Source of the DNA: Prolixibacteraceae bacterium
GTDB lineage: Bacteria > Bacteroidota > Bacteroidia > Bacteroidales > Prolixibacteraceae
Assembly (NCBI GenBank): GCA_003506435.1
Contig: DOAQ01000037.1
Coordinates: forward strand, 1-64,000
Length of the DNA: 64,000 nt
Direction: 5' to 3'
In this document: one piece after another, positions 17,626 to 27,132 of the stretch
Numbering within the stretch: the stretch's first letter is position 1
How the letters are laid out: the number at the start of each line of letters is the position of its first letter
Program-made: the position numbers and the translations under genes
Notes under the pieces: model-generated
What the model was told of the DNA's origin: nothing
The model's input: only the letters and a program-made list of their open reading frames with translations
Databases searched by the model: none

Positions 17626-17830
17626 TGAAATTTTCACAGGCTTCATGTTGGTCAGCGGGAACCCTGTGAAATTTTCAGAAGCTTGCCGACGATCAGATTG
17701 GACCTTCTGAAAATTTCAGATGTTTGCCGACACATTGCGAGGACTCTCTGAAAATTTCAGAAGCCTGCCGACGGTCAGCGGGGACTTTGTGAAAATTTCA
17801 GAAGTTTCCCGACGCGTAGATTGTCGGTCT
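17626..17830. repeat. Tandem array of five 41-bp repeats with quasi-palindromic heads
   Basis: Five consecutive units start at 17626, 17667, 17708, 17749 and 17790, exactly 41 bp apart. Each begins with TGAAATTTTCA (units 1-2) or TGAAAATTTCA (units 3-5), a quasi-palindrome with 5-bp arms and one central base. Units 2-5 continue with AGAwGyyTGCCGAC-like sequence, and several end in a GTCAGCGGGGAC-like segment. The period is not a multiple of three, so the array is not a coding repeat. It is directly contiguous with no unique spacers, so it is not a CRISPR. The last unit runs into a hairpin (GCGTAGA 17814-17820 with TCTACGC 17828-17834). It lies 80 bp upstream of the gene starting at 17911. A protein-binding array or a mobile-repeat relic are both possible. 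Confidence 0.85.
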
Positions 17831-17910
17831 ACGCAAAAACCGGACATATACGACCTGTCAGGTTTGGACGATTTTAATTATCTTGCTTCGTTTTTTAGTA
17901 CGAACAGCAC

Positions 17911-20808
17911 ATGAAGAAAATACTATACTTTCTGGCTCTCGCATTTATCCTGCCAATTGCCGCATATTCCCAATATTACGAAACCGGTCAGGACCCGGCC
18001 AGTATCCGCTGGCGGCAGATCAACACAACCAATTTTCAGATTATTTTTCCTGAAGATTTTGAACCGCAGGCCCAGCGGGTAGCCTATATTTTCGAGAAGG
18101 TGTATGCCTATTCAGCCGAAAACCTGGGCCAGTCGCCCCGGAAAATATCGGTGGTGCTGCATACCCACACGGTGAAGTCGAATGCGCTGGTGGCCTGGGC
18201 GCCCCGGCGGATTGAGTTTTACACCACGCCCCACCAGCAAATCTATGCGCAGGACTGGCTTGAACAACTGGCCATCCACGAGTTTACCCACGTGATGCAG
18301 ATGGACCGTGTGCAGGAGGAACTGCCCAGCCTGTTGACTCTTTTGCTGGGCGAGCAGGTTGCCGCTGCCGTAGTGGGGGCGTATTTGCCTTTCTGGCTCA
18401 TCGAGGGCGATGCGGTAAGCAACGAAACAGCCTTTACAGAAGCCGGTCGCGGCCGTTTGCCTTCGTTCCTCATGGAGAACAAAGCCGCTGTACTTGAAAA
18501 AGGGGATTATTCGCTGAATAAATCCTACCTCGGTTCGTACAAAGATTACGTACCCAACCATTATTATCTGGGCTACTGGCTTACCGGGAAAGTAAAAGAA
18601 AAATACGGGACAAACATCTGGAATGCCGGAATGACCAAAGCTGCCCGCAACCCGTTTTCGGTCACACCCATCAATTCGGCGCTGAAAAAAGAAACCGGCA
18701 TGAACCAGAACGGTTTGTATAAACAGGTTTTTTCAGAATTGAAAAATGAGTGGCAGCAAGAAATTGCGGAAGCCGGTGTGCAGGAATACCCGGTAGTTTC
18801 ACCCGCAAGAAAGGCGTTTACCAATTACCTGTATGCCCATCCCTACAAAGGAAACCTGTATGCACTGTGCGAATCGCTCGGTGATATTCCCCGGATTGTT
18901 TGCATCGACAGCCTCAAAAAGGAAAAAGTATTGCATTCACCTGCTTACCTTTTCGAAGAATCGTTTTCCGGCGAAAAGAACCTGCTCATCTGGTCGGAGA
19001 ACCAGCCCGATATCCGCTGGACGCATTCCGACCGCTCGGTAATTTGTGTGCTCAACCTCGAAACCGGTGAGAAAAAAAGGTTCCGTACCGAAAATAAACT
19101 GTTTGCGCCTAAAATAGCGCCCGATTTAACGGTTTTTGCCGCCGTGGAGGTAGATGTACGAAATCAATCGTTTCTTTCGGTATTCGACCTAAAAACAGGG
19201 GAGAGGCGGCTGAAATACGCAACGCCCGGCAATCCGTTCTTTTTCACGCCCTGCTGGAACGAAAACAGCGACCGTTTGTTTTTTATCGCCCTGAATTCCA
19301 GTGGCAAATACCTGGCATCGCTGAAAATCGGGGAGGAGCGGCACGAAGCCCTTTCCGAAGCGTCGTTTGCCAATATCAAAAACCCGGAATATCACTCCGG
19401 AAAATTGTATTTCATCGGAAGTTATTCCGGAATCGACAATATATATGCGATTGATTTGAGCGACAAAAGCAAATACCAGTTGTCGTCGGTAAAATTTGGC
19501 GCCAATTATCCTGCTGTTTCAGAAGCTGGTACAGAGATCATCTTCAGTAATTATTCGTCGGACGGCTTTGCACTGGCCAAAATGGACAACCAACCGGACA
19601 ACTGGAAGAAACTGACTACTTTTCCGGATAAAAAGTTTGAACTGGCGGAAAACCTTTCAGCGCAGATGAAAGGCGAACTGCAACTGGAGAAGCCCGATTC
19701 CGTTTTATATCCGTCGAAAAAATACAGCAAGTTGGGGCATGCCCTGAATTTCCATAGCTGGGCGCCTTTGTATGTCGATGCTGATGACTATGAGATACGG
19801 CCCGGTGTTACCCTGTTTTCGCAAAATAAACTGGGTACAAGTGTAGTCAATCTGGGCTACGACTACGACCGTTCTGAAAAAACAGGGAAGTTCGTCGCAG
19901 GCTTTAAATACTCCGGATGGTTCCCTGTTTTCGAGGCAGACCTGAAAGCAGGGAAAAGCGCATCGGAGTATTACCAGATCACCCAAACCTTGAACCAGCA
20001 GGGACAGGTGATAAAGCAGGACACTGCTGTTAAGCGCTTTAGCTGGAACGAACAGGAGTTGAGCATGAACATGAACCTGCCGCTGAATTTGAGCTCGGGT
20101 AAATACAACCGTCTGCTGCAACCGGAAATCAGGTACGAATACACCAACATTACGCACGATAGCAGCACTCCCGACAATTTTTTCAACGGCAATTATCAAA
20201 CTCTGACCTACCGCCTGTACTTTCATAATCTCCAGCGTATGGCACATCAGGACCTTCAGCACGACTGGGGGCAGATTGTTGAGTTGGTCTACCGTCATTC
20301 GCCTTTCGGAAGTATTGATTTTGGAAGCCTTATTGCCGCCCACTCGTATTTGTATTTTCCCGGCTTGCTAAAGAACCACGGGTTCCGCATTTACAATGGG
20401 TACCAGGAAAAAACCATTTCGGACCGGAACTCTTTTTCCAACACAGTACGTATCCCGCGCGGCTATCACAGTACTCAAAACACCCGTTTTTACTCGTTCG
20501 CAGGCGATTACCGTTTTCCTATTGTATGTCCCGACCTGAGCATTGGCAAGTTGGCCTATATTAAACGGATCAAAGCATCGCTGTTTTATGATTACGGCAA
20601 TTTTCAGGCGCCTGTTTTTACTGACGAAGGAGATTATCAGTATAGCGTGGGCCGGACAATGAGTTCGCTGGGTATTGAACTGCAATCGGATGTACATGTG
20701 CTCCGGTTTTTTGCACCGATGGAAGTGGGGGTGCGCAGCACCTACCGTCCCGATTATCAGGATATGCAGTTTGAATTGTTGTTCTCGATTGATTTTTCAG
20801 GCTTGTAG
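17911..20808 (+). CDS. Gluzincin metalloprotease, beta-propeller and outer membrane barrel protein
   Basis: A 965-residue exported protein with three parts. After a signal peptide (residues 1-20, AAYSQ) comes a zinc-protease-like domain with HEFTH at 123-127 and WLIEGDAVS near 162-170, whose Glu165 fits the third ligand of gluzincins. Residues of about 300-600 contain TolB/WD40-like blades with repeated YFIGSYSG..DNIYAIDL-type patterns. From about 610 to the end, alternating aromatic strands such as AGDYRFPI and RIKASLFYDYGNF resemble an outer membrane beta-barrel of the surface-antigen type. The predicted protein would be a protease anchored by its own barrel, with unknown substrate and unknown side of the membrane. 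A -7-like TATCTTGC lies near 17879. Domain boundaries are approximate; the protease motif is clear. Confidence 0.8.
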   Translation: MKKILYFLALAFILPIAAYSQYYETGQDPASIRWRQINTTNFQIIFPEDFEPQAQRVAYIFEKVYAYSAENLGQSPRKISVVLHTHTVKSNALVAWAPRRIEFYTTPHQQIYAQDWLEQLAIHEFTHVMQMDRVQEELPSLLTLLLGEQVAAAVVGAYLPFWLIEGDAVSNETAFTEAGRGRLPSFLMENKAAVLEKGDYSLNKSYLGSYKDYVPNHYYLGYWLTGKVKEKYGTNIWNAGMTKAARNPFSVTPINSALKKETGMNQNGLYKQVFSELKNEWQQEIAEAGVQEYPVVSPARKAFTNYLYAHPYKGNLYALCESLGDIPRIVCIDSLKKEKVLHSPAYLFEESFSGEKNLLIWSENQPDIRWTHSDRSVICVLNLETGEKKRFRTENKLFAPKIAPDLTVFAAVEVDVRNQSFLSVFDLKTGERRLKYATPGNPFFFTPCWNENSDRLFFIALNSSGKYLASLKIGEERHEALSEASFANIKNPEYHSGKLYFIGSYSGIDNIYAIDLSDKSKYQLSSVKFGANYPAVSEAGTEIIFSNYSSDGFALAKMDNQPDNWKKLTTFPDKKFELAENLSAQMKGELQLEKPDSVLYPSKKYSKLGHALNFHSWAPLYVDADDYEIRPGVTLFSQNKLGTSVVNLGYDYDRSEKTGKFVAGFKYSGWFPVFEADLKAGKSASEYYQITQTLNQQGQVIKQDTAVKRFSWNEQELSMNMNLPLNLSSGKYNRLLQPEIRYEYTNITHDSSTPDNFFNGNYQTLTYRLYFHNLQRMAHQDLQHDWGQIVELVYRHSPFGSIDFGSLIAAHSYLYFPGLLKNHGFRIYNGYQEKTISDRNSFSNTVRIPRGYHSTQNTRFYSFAGDYRFPIVCPDLSIGKLAYIKRIKASLFYDYGNFQAPVFTDEGDYQYSVGRTMSSLGIELQSDVHVLRFFAPMEVGVRSTYRPDYQDMQFELLFSIDFSGL

Positions 20809-20965
20809 GCTTTATTCGTGAATGCTTTGTATTTTTTGCCCCGAAATTTCGGAATTGTGGCAGAGAAAAATTAGCCACAAAGTCCCCAATTCTCAAAGGT
20901 CCACAAAAAGTACCTAAAATGTTTCGGGTATATCATTTATCTTTATACTATAAAAAAATCATCGA

Positions 20966-23128
20966 ATGAAACGGCTGAAGAAACGGTATCTGATTTCCGT
21001 AATTGTCATTGTATTTGTGTGTATTGTTTTGTTTTTCATGTCAGCATTGGTGAAAAACTGGTTGGTAAAAAACAGTGAATCGCTGGTCGGCCGTAAGCTT
21101 GACATCGGAGAACTGCATTTCAATTATGCAAAAGTATCGGTGCAGGCTAAAGATGTTGTACTTTACGAAGCGAATAAAGTGGATAGCTTCTTTTCGTTCC
21201 GCGAGTTGTACATCGATTTCAGCCCGTGGAAACTACTGGGCCGCGAATATTCGTTATCTGAAATCAGGCTCGATCAGCCGCATGTGCAAATTATTCAGAA
21301 CGACGAGCAGTTTAATTTCGACGACATGCTTCAGTCTGAAGACAGTACAGTTGTTGCTGAACCCGATTCAACCGGAAAATCGCTCAAATTCAGTATTTAC
21401 AATATAAAACTGACAGGGGGAAAACTTGCATATACCGATGTGCTGATGAACAACCGCCTGGATTTTAATAACCTGAACCTGGAATTGCCGCTGATTGCCT
21501 GGAACAACAAACAGTCGGATGTGGGCGCTACATTTACTATTGGAGAACGTGGCCGTGTTGAGTTGAAAGCTTTGGTTGACAATCAAAAGAACACGTATCA
21601 GATTGATGTGAAAACGACCGATGTGTCGATTACCCCGGTTACCGGGTATCTGAAAGATTACATGGACGTTGAATCGATGGATGGCCTGCTGACTTCGGCA
21701 ATCCAAATTTCAGGAGACATGAATGATGTGATTAATATTGATGTGACAGGCGGGGGAAAGGTGACTGGTTTCCGGGCCAAAGACGGGCGTTCGCAGGAGA
21801 TATTTTCCGCTTCCGAAGTGCGGGCGGGCATTGCCGGAATCAACCTGAAAACATTTCATTTCGGTTTCTCCCGGATTGAAGCTGATAATCCGCATTTGCA
21901 GGTTGTCATCGATAAAGATATGACGAACCTCGAACGGTTTCTCCTTCCGTATTTCCGGAATGATTCGATTGCTGAGGCAACGGCTGATTCAACTTCCGAA
22001 GCGGTCGAAACGACGTATGCAATTGACACTCTCCGAATAAATAACGGCGAGATTTCGATTGCCGACAACACGTTGAACCGTCCGTTTATCTATTCTGTGA
22101 ATGATTTGGATATGGCGATGGCCGGATTGACTGAAAGCGCCGGGCGGATTCCGATAACATTTTCAGCCAAACTGAATAACCGGGGAACGATTGATGGTAC
22201 TACTGTGCTGAATATGCTTGAACCAATGAATGTTGAGTTTGATGGCAAACTGAAACGGCTCGATCTGGTAAGCTTTTCGCCGTATTCGGAATATTACATT
22301 GCTTCGCCCATCACGCAGGGCTGGTTCAACTACGATTTGCAGTTGAGAATGAACCCAACGTCGCTCACCAATCAAAATAAAATAAAGGTAGAAGAACTGG
22401 AGTTTGGAAAACGCACCAAAGACACGACATCCATCATAAAAGCGCCGGTACGCCTGGCTTTATACGTCATGAAAGATGTGAACGATATCATTGACATTGA
22501 TATGCCTGTAAGTGGAAATCCTTCCGAGCCACAATTTAAACTGGGCAAGCTGATCTGGAAAACGTTTGCTAACCTGATGGTAAAAACAGCAGCTTCGCCA
22601 TTTAAAGCGATGGCCGGACTGGCCGGAACAGATCCTGAAAGTATGGAACGTCTGCGTTTTGAATTGGCCCAGGATTCACTTAATCAGGTGCAAAAGTCGA
22701 AACTGGTTATGCTGGCGACTATTTTAAAAAAGAAGACTGAACTGGTGGTTCAGATGACTCAACATACGGATGTGAATGCAGAAAAAGAAAAGCTGGCCGT
22801 GAAGTTGGCAGAAGAAGATTTCCGGGCTGCACAGGGAGCAACAATTCCGGAGAATGCAGGGTCTGCATTTGAAGCTTTTGTGCGGCAGCGTGTTCCTGCG
22901 CTTGATTCTCTGGGTATGGAAAAGTCATGTCAACAGTTTGTTGCATCTTCGCGTGTCGATAACCGGCTTGCCGCTTTACTAGAACAACGCAACCAGCAAA
23001 TCCGCGATTTCCTGATCACCGGGCAGGGGCTTCCGGAATCGTCGGTGCATGTTTCAACTGCCGATTTGAAGAATTTACCGGAAGAATTGCGAATTCCGGA
23101 ATATAAAATAGAAGTATCGCTGAAATAA
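20966..23128 (+). CDS. DUF748 / AsmA-like inner-membrane-anchored periplasmic protein
   Basis: A 720-residue protein with a basic N-terminus (MKRLKKRYL), one membrane helix (about residues 10-30), then a long beta-rich periplasmic part with the AsmA/DUF748 pattern: GRKLDIGELHFNYAKVSVQA near residue 43, YIDFSPWKLLGREYSLSEIR near residue 76, and repeated NGEISIADNTL-type strands. The C-terminal 170 residues are helical, with a KKKTELVVQMTQHTDV segment resembling the OmpA-like end of DUF748 proteins. Related AsmA/TamB proteins are implicated in lipid or envelope traffic between membranes; the role here is inferred. A CCGAAATTTCGG palindrome lies at 20841-20852 in the 157-bp gap before it, and a near-consensus TATCTTTA box at 20938-20945. 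Confidence 0.85.
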   Translation: MKRLKKRYLISVIVIVFVCIVLFFMSALVKNWLVKNSESLVGRKLDIGELHFNYAKVSVQAKDVVLYEANKVDSFFSFRELYIDFSPWKLLGREYSLSEIRLDQPHVQIIQNDEQFNFDDMLQSEDSTVVAEPDSTGKSLKFSIYNIKLTGGKLAYTDVLMNNRLDFNNLNLELPLIAWNNKQSDVGATFTIGERGRVELKALVDNQKNTYQIDVKTTDVSITPVTGYLKDYMDVESMDGLLTSAIQISGDMNDVINIDVTGGGKVTGFRAKDGRSQEIFSASEVRAGIAGINLKTFHFGFSRIEADNPHLQVVIDKDMTNLERFLLPYFRNDSIAEATADSTSEAVETTYAIDTLRINNGEISIADNTLNRPFIYSVNDLDMAMAGLTESAGRIPITFSAKLNNRGTIDGTTVLNMLEPMNVEFDGKLKRLDLVSFSPYSEYYIASPITQGWFNYDLQLRMNPTSLTNQNKIKVEELEFGKRTKDTTSIIKAPVRLALYVMKDVNDIIDIDMPVSGNPSEPQFKLGKLIWKTFANLMVKTAASPFKAMAGLAGTDPESMERLRFELAQDSLNQVQKSKLVMLATILKKKTELVVQMTQHTDVNAEKEKLAVKLAEEDFRAAQGATIPENAGSAFEAFVRQRVPALDSLGMEKSCQQFVASSRVDNRLAALLEQRNQQIRDFLITGQGLPESSVHVSTADLKNLPEELRIPEYKIEVSLK

Positions 23129-23143
23129 AGATTTCGGTTGCCA

Positions 23144-24622
23144 TCAAATTTGTTCCCAGCCCATCCGGTAATTATGCCTGATCCAGTTTTCCGTTGTTTG
23201 CAAAGCCGGAAGAGTTGCATAATCCTTGGTGAAACGCGGGTCACCGTTCACTACTTCGAATGCGTCTTTGGTCAGTACTTTCAGTTGGTCGTTATCGTAT
23301 ACATTTTCGAAGCTCATGTTGAGACCGTTCCAAATCAGTTTCCGGTTGAGGCTTTGCAGCCGTACAGCAAGAACGCCCATCAGTACCATTTCGGTCAGCG
23401 GTCCTGAATAGCTGAAGTTTGACGATGCTTCCAGCCTGTTTTCCCGGTTTTCTTTGCATGCACGTATCCAATCCTGTTCGTGGCCTCCGTCCATTGCGTC
23501 GGCAATGCGAAGGAGCGATTTGTCAGGCGGAGTAAAATGTGCCATTTCCCGGGTAGGCAGCAGTTGCGGGTTCCGGGCATACGTGCCGCACATGATTTTA
23601 CCACGGGTGCCGTAAAAAATACATCCGCCGTCGCGGTCGCCCATCAGTTCACCGTCGAGTAATTCAACAGGGCGCGGGGGCATCAGGCCGCCATCGTACC
23701 AGCGAACGGTAAGTTCGGGCATAGCTACTTTGGGAAGGTTGTCGCGCCGTGGAAATTCGTACGTAACAATTTCCGAATTGGGTGCCGATTCATTATTAAA
23801 AGCTGAAGACGATGCCTGCACTGTAGAAGGGTATTCCAGTTTTAGCGCTTTAAAAACCGGGTCGAGGATATGACAGGCCATATCGCCCAATGCACCGGTG
23901 CCAAAATCCCACCAGCCGCGCCAGTTCCACGGATGATAAATTTCGTTGTACGGACGGTATGCAGCCGGGCCAAGAAATAAATCCCAGTTCAGGTCTTTTG
24001 GTATCCGCATTTCTTTTTTAGGACGTTCTAATCCTTGCGGCCAGATGGGGCGGTTGGTCCATGCGTCAACATGGGTTACTTCGCCGATAACACCTGCCCA
24101 AATCCATTCACAAATCTGACGGATTCCTTCGCCTGAATTGCCCTGGTTCCCCATTTGTGTTGCAACTCCGTAGTTTTTTGCTGTTTCGGCCAGCACACGG
24201 GCTTCGTAAACCGAATGGGTGAGGGGTTTTTGAAGGTATACATGATAACCTAGTTTCATGGCCATCAACGCCGGAAGTGCATGCGAATGATCGGGGGTAG
24301 CAATCATCACTGCATCAATATCTTTTTGCTGTTCGAACATCTGCCGGTAGTCCTTGTATTGTTTCGCCGGTGGCCATGTTTTGAAGGCATTTCGGTTGGC
24401 ATATTCCCAATCTACATCGCAGAGGGCGACAATATTCTCGCTCTCCATATTTTTCAGATTGCGATAACCCATACCGCCGACGCCTATACCGGCAATATTC
24501 AAACGGTCGCTGGGGGGTTTGTGCCCCAGACCGGCTATTACATGGCTGGGTAGTATAGTGAGCCCGGCAAGGGCCGAAGTTGTGGTTCCGATAAAATTGC
24601 GGCGGTTGATCGATTGCTTCAT
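23144..24622 (-). CDS. Tat-exported Gfo/Idh/MocA oxidoreductase
   Basis: A 492-residue NAD(P)-dependent oxidoreductase-like protein. The N-terminus has a twin-arginine motif (NRRNFIG, residues 6-12) followed by a hydrophobic stretch to about residue 30, so export by the Tat pathway already folded is expected. The Rossmann loop GIGVGGMGYRNL begins near residue 46, and the usual EKP motif is replaced by QKPLTHSVYEA near residue 137. The C-terminal domain includes HPWNWRGWWDFGTGALGDMA. Many Bacteroidota have such proteins acting on sugars or sugar acids in the periplasm, some as glycosidases; the substrate is unknown here. It is monocistronic, convergent with the DUF748 gene across 15 bp. Confidence 0.9.
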   Translation of the reverse strand: MKQSINRRNFIGTTTSALAGLTILPSHVIAGLGHKPPSDRLNIAGIGVGGMGYRNLKNMESENIVALCDVDWEYANRNAFKTWPPAKQYKDYRQMFEQQKDIDAVMIATPDHSHALPALMAMKLGYHVYLQKPLTHSVYEARVLAETAKNYGVATQMGNQGNSGEGIRQICEWIWAGVIGEVTHVDAWTNRPIWPQGLERPKKEMRIPKDLNWDLFLGPAAYRPYNEIYHPWNWRGWWDFGTGALGDMACHILDPVFKALKLEYPSTVQASSSAFNNESAPNSEIVTYEFPRRDNLPKVAMPELTVRWYDGGLMPPRPVELLDGELMGDRDGGCIFYGTRGKIMCGTYARNPQLLPTREMAHFTPPDKSLLRIADAMDGGHEQDWIRACKENRENRLEASSNFSYSGPLTEMVLMGVLAVRLQSLNRKLIWNGLNMSFENVYDNDQLKVLTKDAFEVVNGDPRFTKDYATLPALQTTENWIRHNYRMGWEQI

Positions 24623-24723
24623 TTTACTTCCGTGAGTTGTTCAGAAGCATAAAAATAGATATTCATTTTTAAATGGAAAGCATTGTCTGTCCTTTCTTGA
24701 AAAAAACAGGATTGTTTTGCCTG

Positions 24724-26412
24724 TTAATGATGCGGAACAGCTTTGACGGGAATTGTAAAACGGAATACCGACCCTTTTCCCATTTCGCTTTCCACCCATA
24801 TCCGGCCTCCCAGCATTTCTATGTATGCCTTCGAAATGGATAGCCCCAAACCTGTTCCTTCGTAGTTCCGGGTCAGTAATTCATTTCCCCGCCGGAACCG
24901 TTCGAATATGATTTCCTGATGGTCCGGGTGAATACCTATTCCTGAATCGCGAATATAAAATTCGATGTATCCGTCTTTTTTCTCATATCCGAATTCCACC
25001 ACACCTTTCTTTGTAAATTTTATGGCATTTTTTACAAGGTTGATAAGGATAGCGTAAATTTTTTCTTTGTCAGAATATATAAACAGTTGGTCGTTTTTTC
25101 CTTCGTTTGATAAAATGAGTTGTATCCCCTTTTGTTCAGCTTCTTGTTTAAAAAACAAGTAAATGTATCCGACTTGCTCGTTGATGTCGACTTTCGAAAG
25201 ATAGATATTCATCTGTCCCGATTCAATTTTTGAGACATTTACAATGTCGTTGATCAGGTTGAGCATCCTTTCTCCGCTTTGTTCTATGATATTCAGAAAA
25301 TTTAACTGGTCGCTTTCACTTAACCCTGGTTCTTTTAGTAATTCTGTAAAACCAAGTATTCCGTTCATCGGGGTCCTGATCTCGTGGCTCATATTGGCCA
25401 AAAAAGCTAATTTTAGCTGGTCGCTTCCTTCTGCTTTTTCTTTTGCAAGCCGGAGTTCTTGTTTTTGGGCGATATTCTGTTCGAAAAGATTGCCCAGTTT
25501 TTCAAACTCTCCGGAAACCTTCTTCAATTGGTTTATTTGTTTCGAATCTTCTGTTTCGAGTATGTTCAAAATTAATTTTATTGGGCGCATTATCCAGTAT
25601 CGAAGCGATAAATGGATGATTACCCATGATAATATCAACGAGATCAGCAAGAACAGAAAGATGTTCCATGAAAAGCTGGTTTGCAGTTTCAGATTTTCGA
25701 AGTTTTTTGTAAAAACGATTTTGGCGACCGGTCTGTTTGTCCAATCGTTCAGGATATATTCTGACGAAAATGAATATTTATATTGAGAAGCAATTGAATC
25801 GGACGATGAAATTATTCTGGTTTCAGCTCCAAGTATAGTTGATAAATCGTCCATTGTGTCTTGACTATAGCTACGCACTGCAAAAAAGTAACCTTTTGGC
25901 CGGGTTCGCCTGTGGGTCGGGTCGTTTGTTGGGTGGATTGATGCACTGCTTATTCCGAACGCTTTATTTGACTGATAGATGCAAAAATTAAGTATCCGGT
26001 CTTGTTTCAACTGTATGAGCGCATCCATGGGAATGAAATTACGTTCTGAAAATCCTTCGCCTGATGCTTCATGAACCAAGTGGAACGTACTGTCGAACAC
26101 GGCAACATAATCGACATGAAACGATTCGATGAGAGTTGTTACGTTGTTTTCGAACCAACCTGTATCGTTTTTGTAAACGTGTTCATAAAATTCGTCCCAG
26201 TATGTATAATCGTTAACTGTTTGTGTTATATCCCTTCCGTAAATGGATAAAACAGCATTGATTTCTTTTGAAAATTGTTTTTTTGATGAATCAAAAAGAA
26301 ATTTTTCTTCTTTCCTGTTGCTAATAAACAATACCAGAAGGGAGCCTAAAAAGATAAGACCGATCAATATCGATACCCAAAGTATCTTGTAATATAATCC
26401 AGTGTTCTTCAT
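24724..26412 (-). CDS. Membrane histidine kinase with CHASE4 sensor domain
   Basis: A 562-residue hybrid-free sensor kinase. Helix 1 (residues 10-30) and helix 2 (about 250-270) bracket a periplasmic CHASE4-like domain with the DYTYWDEFYEHV motif near residue 68 and WFENN near 86. A short coiled linker leads to the HisKA domain with phospho-acceptor His343 in NMSHEIRTPMNG. The HATPase domain shows the N box NLVKNAIKFT, the G1 box DSGIGI, the F box FERF and the G2 box GTGLGLS. No response regulator gene is adjacent, so the partner must be elsewhere. It lies 18 bp downstream of the TorF-like gene on the same strand and is probably cotranscribed with it. Confidence 0.93.
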   Translation of the reverse strand: MKNTGLYYKILWVSILIGLIFLGSLLVLFISNRKEEKFLFDSSKKQFSKEINAVLSIYGRDITQTVNDYTYWDEFYEHVYKNDTGWFENNVTTLIESFHVDYVAVFDSTFHLVHEASGEGFSERNFIPMDALIQLKQDRILNFCIYQSNKAFGISSASIHPTNDPTHRRTRPKGYFFAVRSYSQDTMDDLSTILGAETRIISSSDSIASQYKYSFSSEYILNDWTNRPVAKIVFTKNFENLKLQTSFSWNIFLFLLISLILSWVIIHLSLRYWIMRPIKLILNILETEDSKQINQLKKVSGEFEKLGNLFEQNIAQKQELRLAKEKAEGSDQLKLAFLANMSHEIRTPMNGILGFTELLKEPGLSESDQLNFLNIIEQSGERMLNLINDIVNVSKIESGQMNIYLSKVDINEQVGYIYLFFKQEAEQKGIQLILSNEGKNDQLFIYSDKEKIYAILINLVKNAIKFTKKGVVEFGYEKKDGYIEFYIRDSGIGIHPDHQEIIFERFRRGNELLTRNYEGTGLGLSISKAYIEMLGGRIWVESEMGKGSVFRFTIPVKAVPHH

Positions 26413-26430
26413 AGGCCTGTCAATGGTTTA

Positions 26431-27132
26431 TTACAACCTGATTCCGGCAACAAGTTGCACACGTTGCCTGTCAGGGTTCACAATCAGGCTTAAAATCAAA
26501 GGAAGAGAGTAGCGCTCGGTAAGTGCGATTGGTTTTGAAAATGTACACCCCAGATTGACGAAAGCCGCCTTTTCAGCATAGTAGTTTCCTTTGGCCTGAT
26601 ACCCTGCAAAAAGTAACAGTTCTGCATCCTGAATGCTTTTTGCGTATTGTAGTTCGAGATAAATACTTTTTGAATGGTCGGCGCCATAAAAAAAGTAGCT
26701 CCCCAGCAGGCTGAGCGGCAATTTTTCGTTACCGGAAACCTGTACCTGTGCTTCGAGCAGGTGCGATGTTGTGTTTTCCGAATAGTCAAAAAAGTCGGTA
26801 GTACCGGTTTCCGAATAACTCCAGTAATCCCAAATGGCAAAAGTAAATGGTCCTGTGGAATGCGAGATGTAAAAATCGGTCTCCTGAGTTCCCGATGCAA
26901 CCAGTTCGTATGCTCCCCATGCGCCTATTGTAAGGTTTTTCCATGTTCCTGACAATGCGGGTTGAATACTTGGCCCCGTTCCGTATTGTTGCCCTCTCCA
27001 AACATACCGGCTCATAAGATCGACATTTGCCGACCACGAAAAATCAGAAATACTATCGTTTTGGGCCATTCCGTTGCATATACCAACAAATAGAAATATC
27101 CCCGTTATCCATGATTTATATTTATTCTTCAT
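26431..27132 (-). CDS. TorF-like putative outer membrane porin
   Basis: A 233-residue exported protein with a signal peptide (about residues 1-23, ending GMAQ). The mature part starts with SANVDLMSRYVWRGQQYG, typical of the TorF/TIGR02001 family, and continues with amphipathic strands rich in Tyr, Phe and Trp, ending in LVAGIRL. A small outer membrane barrel is expected. It precedes the CHASE4 kinase by 18 bp, so the pair may share a transcript, and the kinase might sense something that passes through this porin; that link is inference. Substrate is unknown. Confidence 0.75.
   Translation of the reverse strand: MKNKYKSWITGIFLFVGICNGMAQNDSISDFSWSANVDLMSRYVWRGQQYGTGPSIQPALSGTWKNLTIGAWGAYELVASGTQETDFYISHSTGPFTFAIWDYWSYSETGTTDFFDYSENTTSHLLEAQVQVSGNEKLPLSLLGSYFFYGADHSKSIYLELQYAKSIQDAELLLFAGYQAKGNYYAEKAAFVNLGCTFSKPIALTERYSLPLILSLIVNPDRQRVQLVAGIRL

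Noticed and set aside
17626..17830. CRISPR array
   Set aside because: The units are contiguous, with no unique spacers, and the more variable part of each unit (about 17 bases) is too short; no cas genes are near.
17720..17914. 64-codon open frame across the 41-bp array
   Set aside because: The 41-bp period is not a multiple of three and the translation shows no repeat; chance frame.
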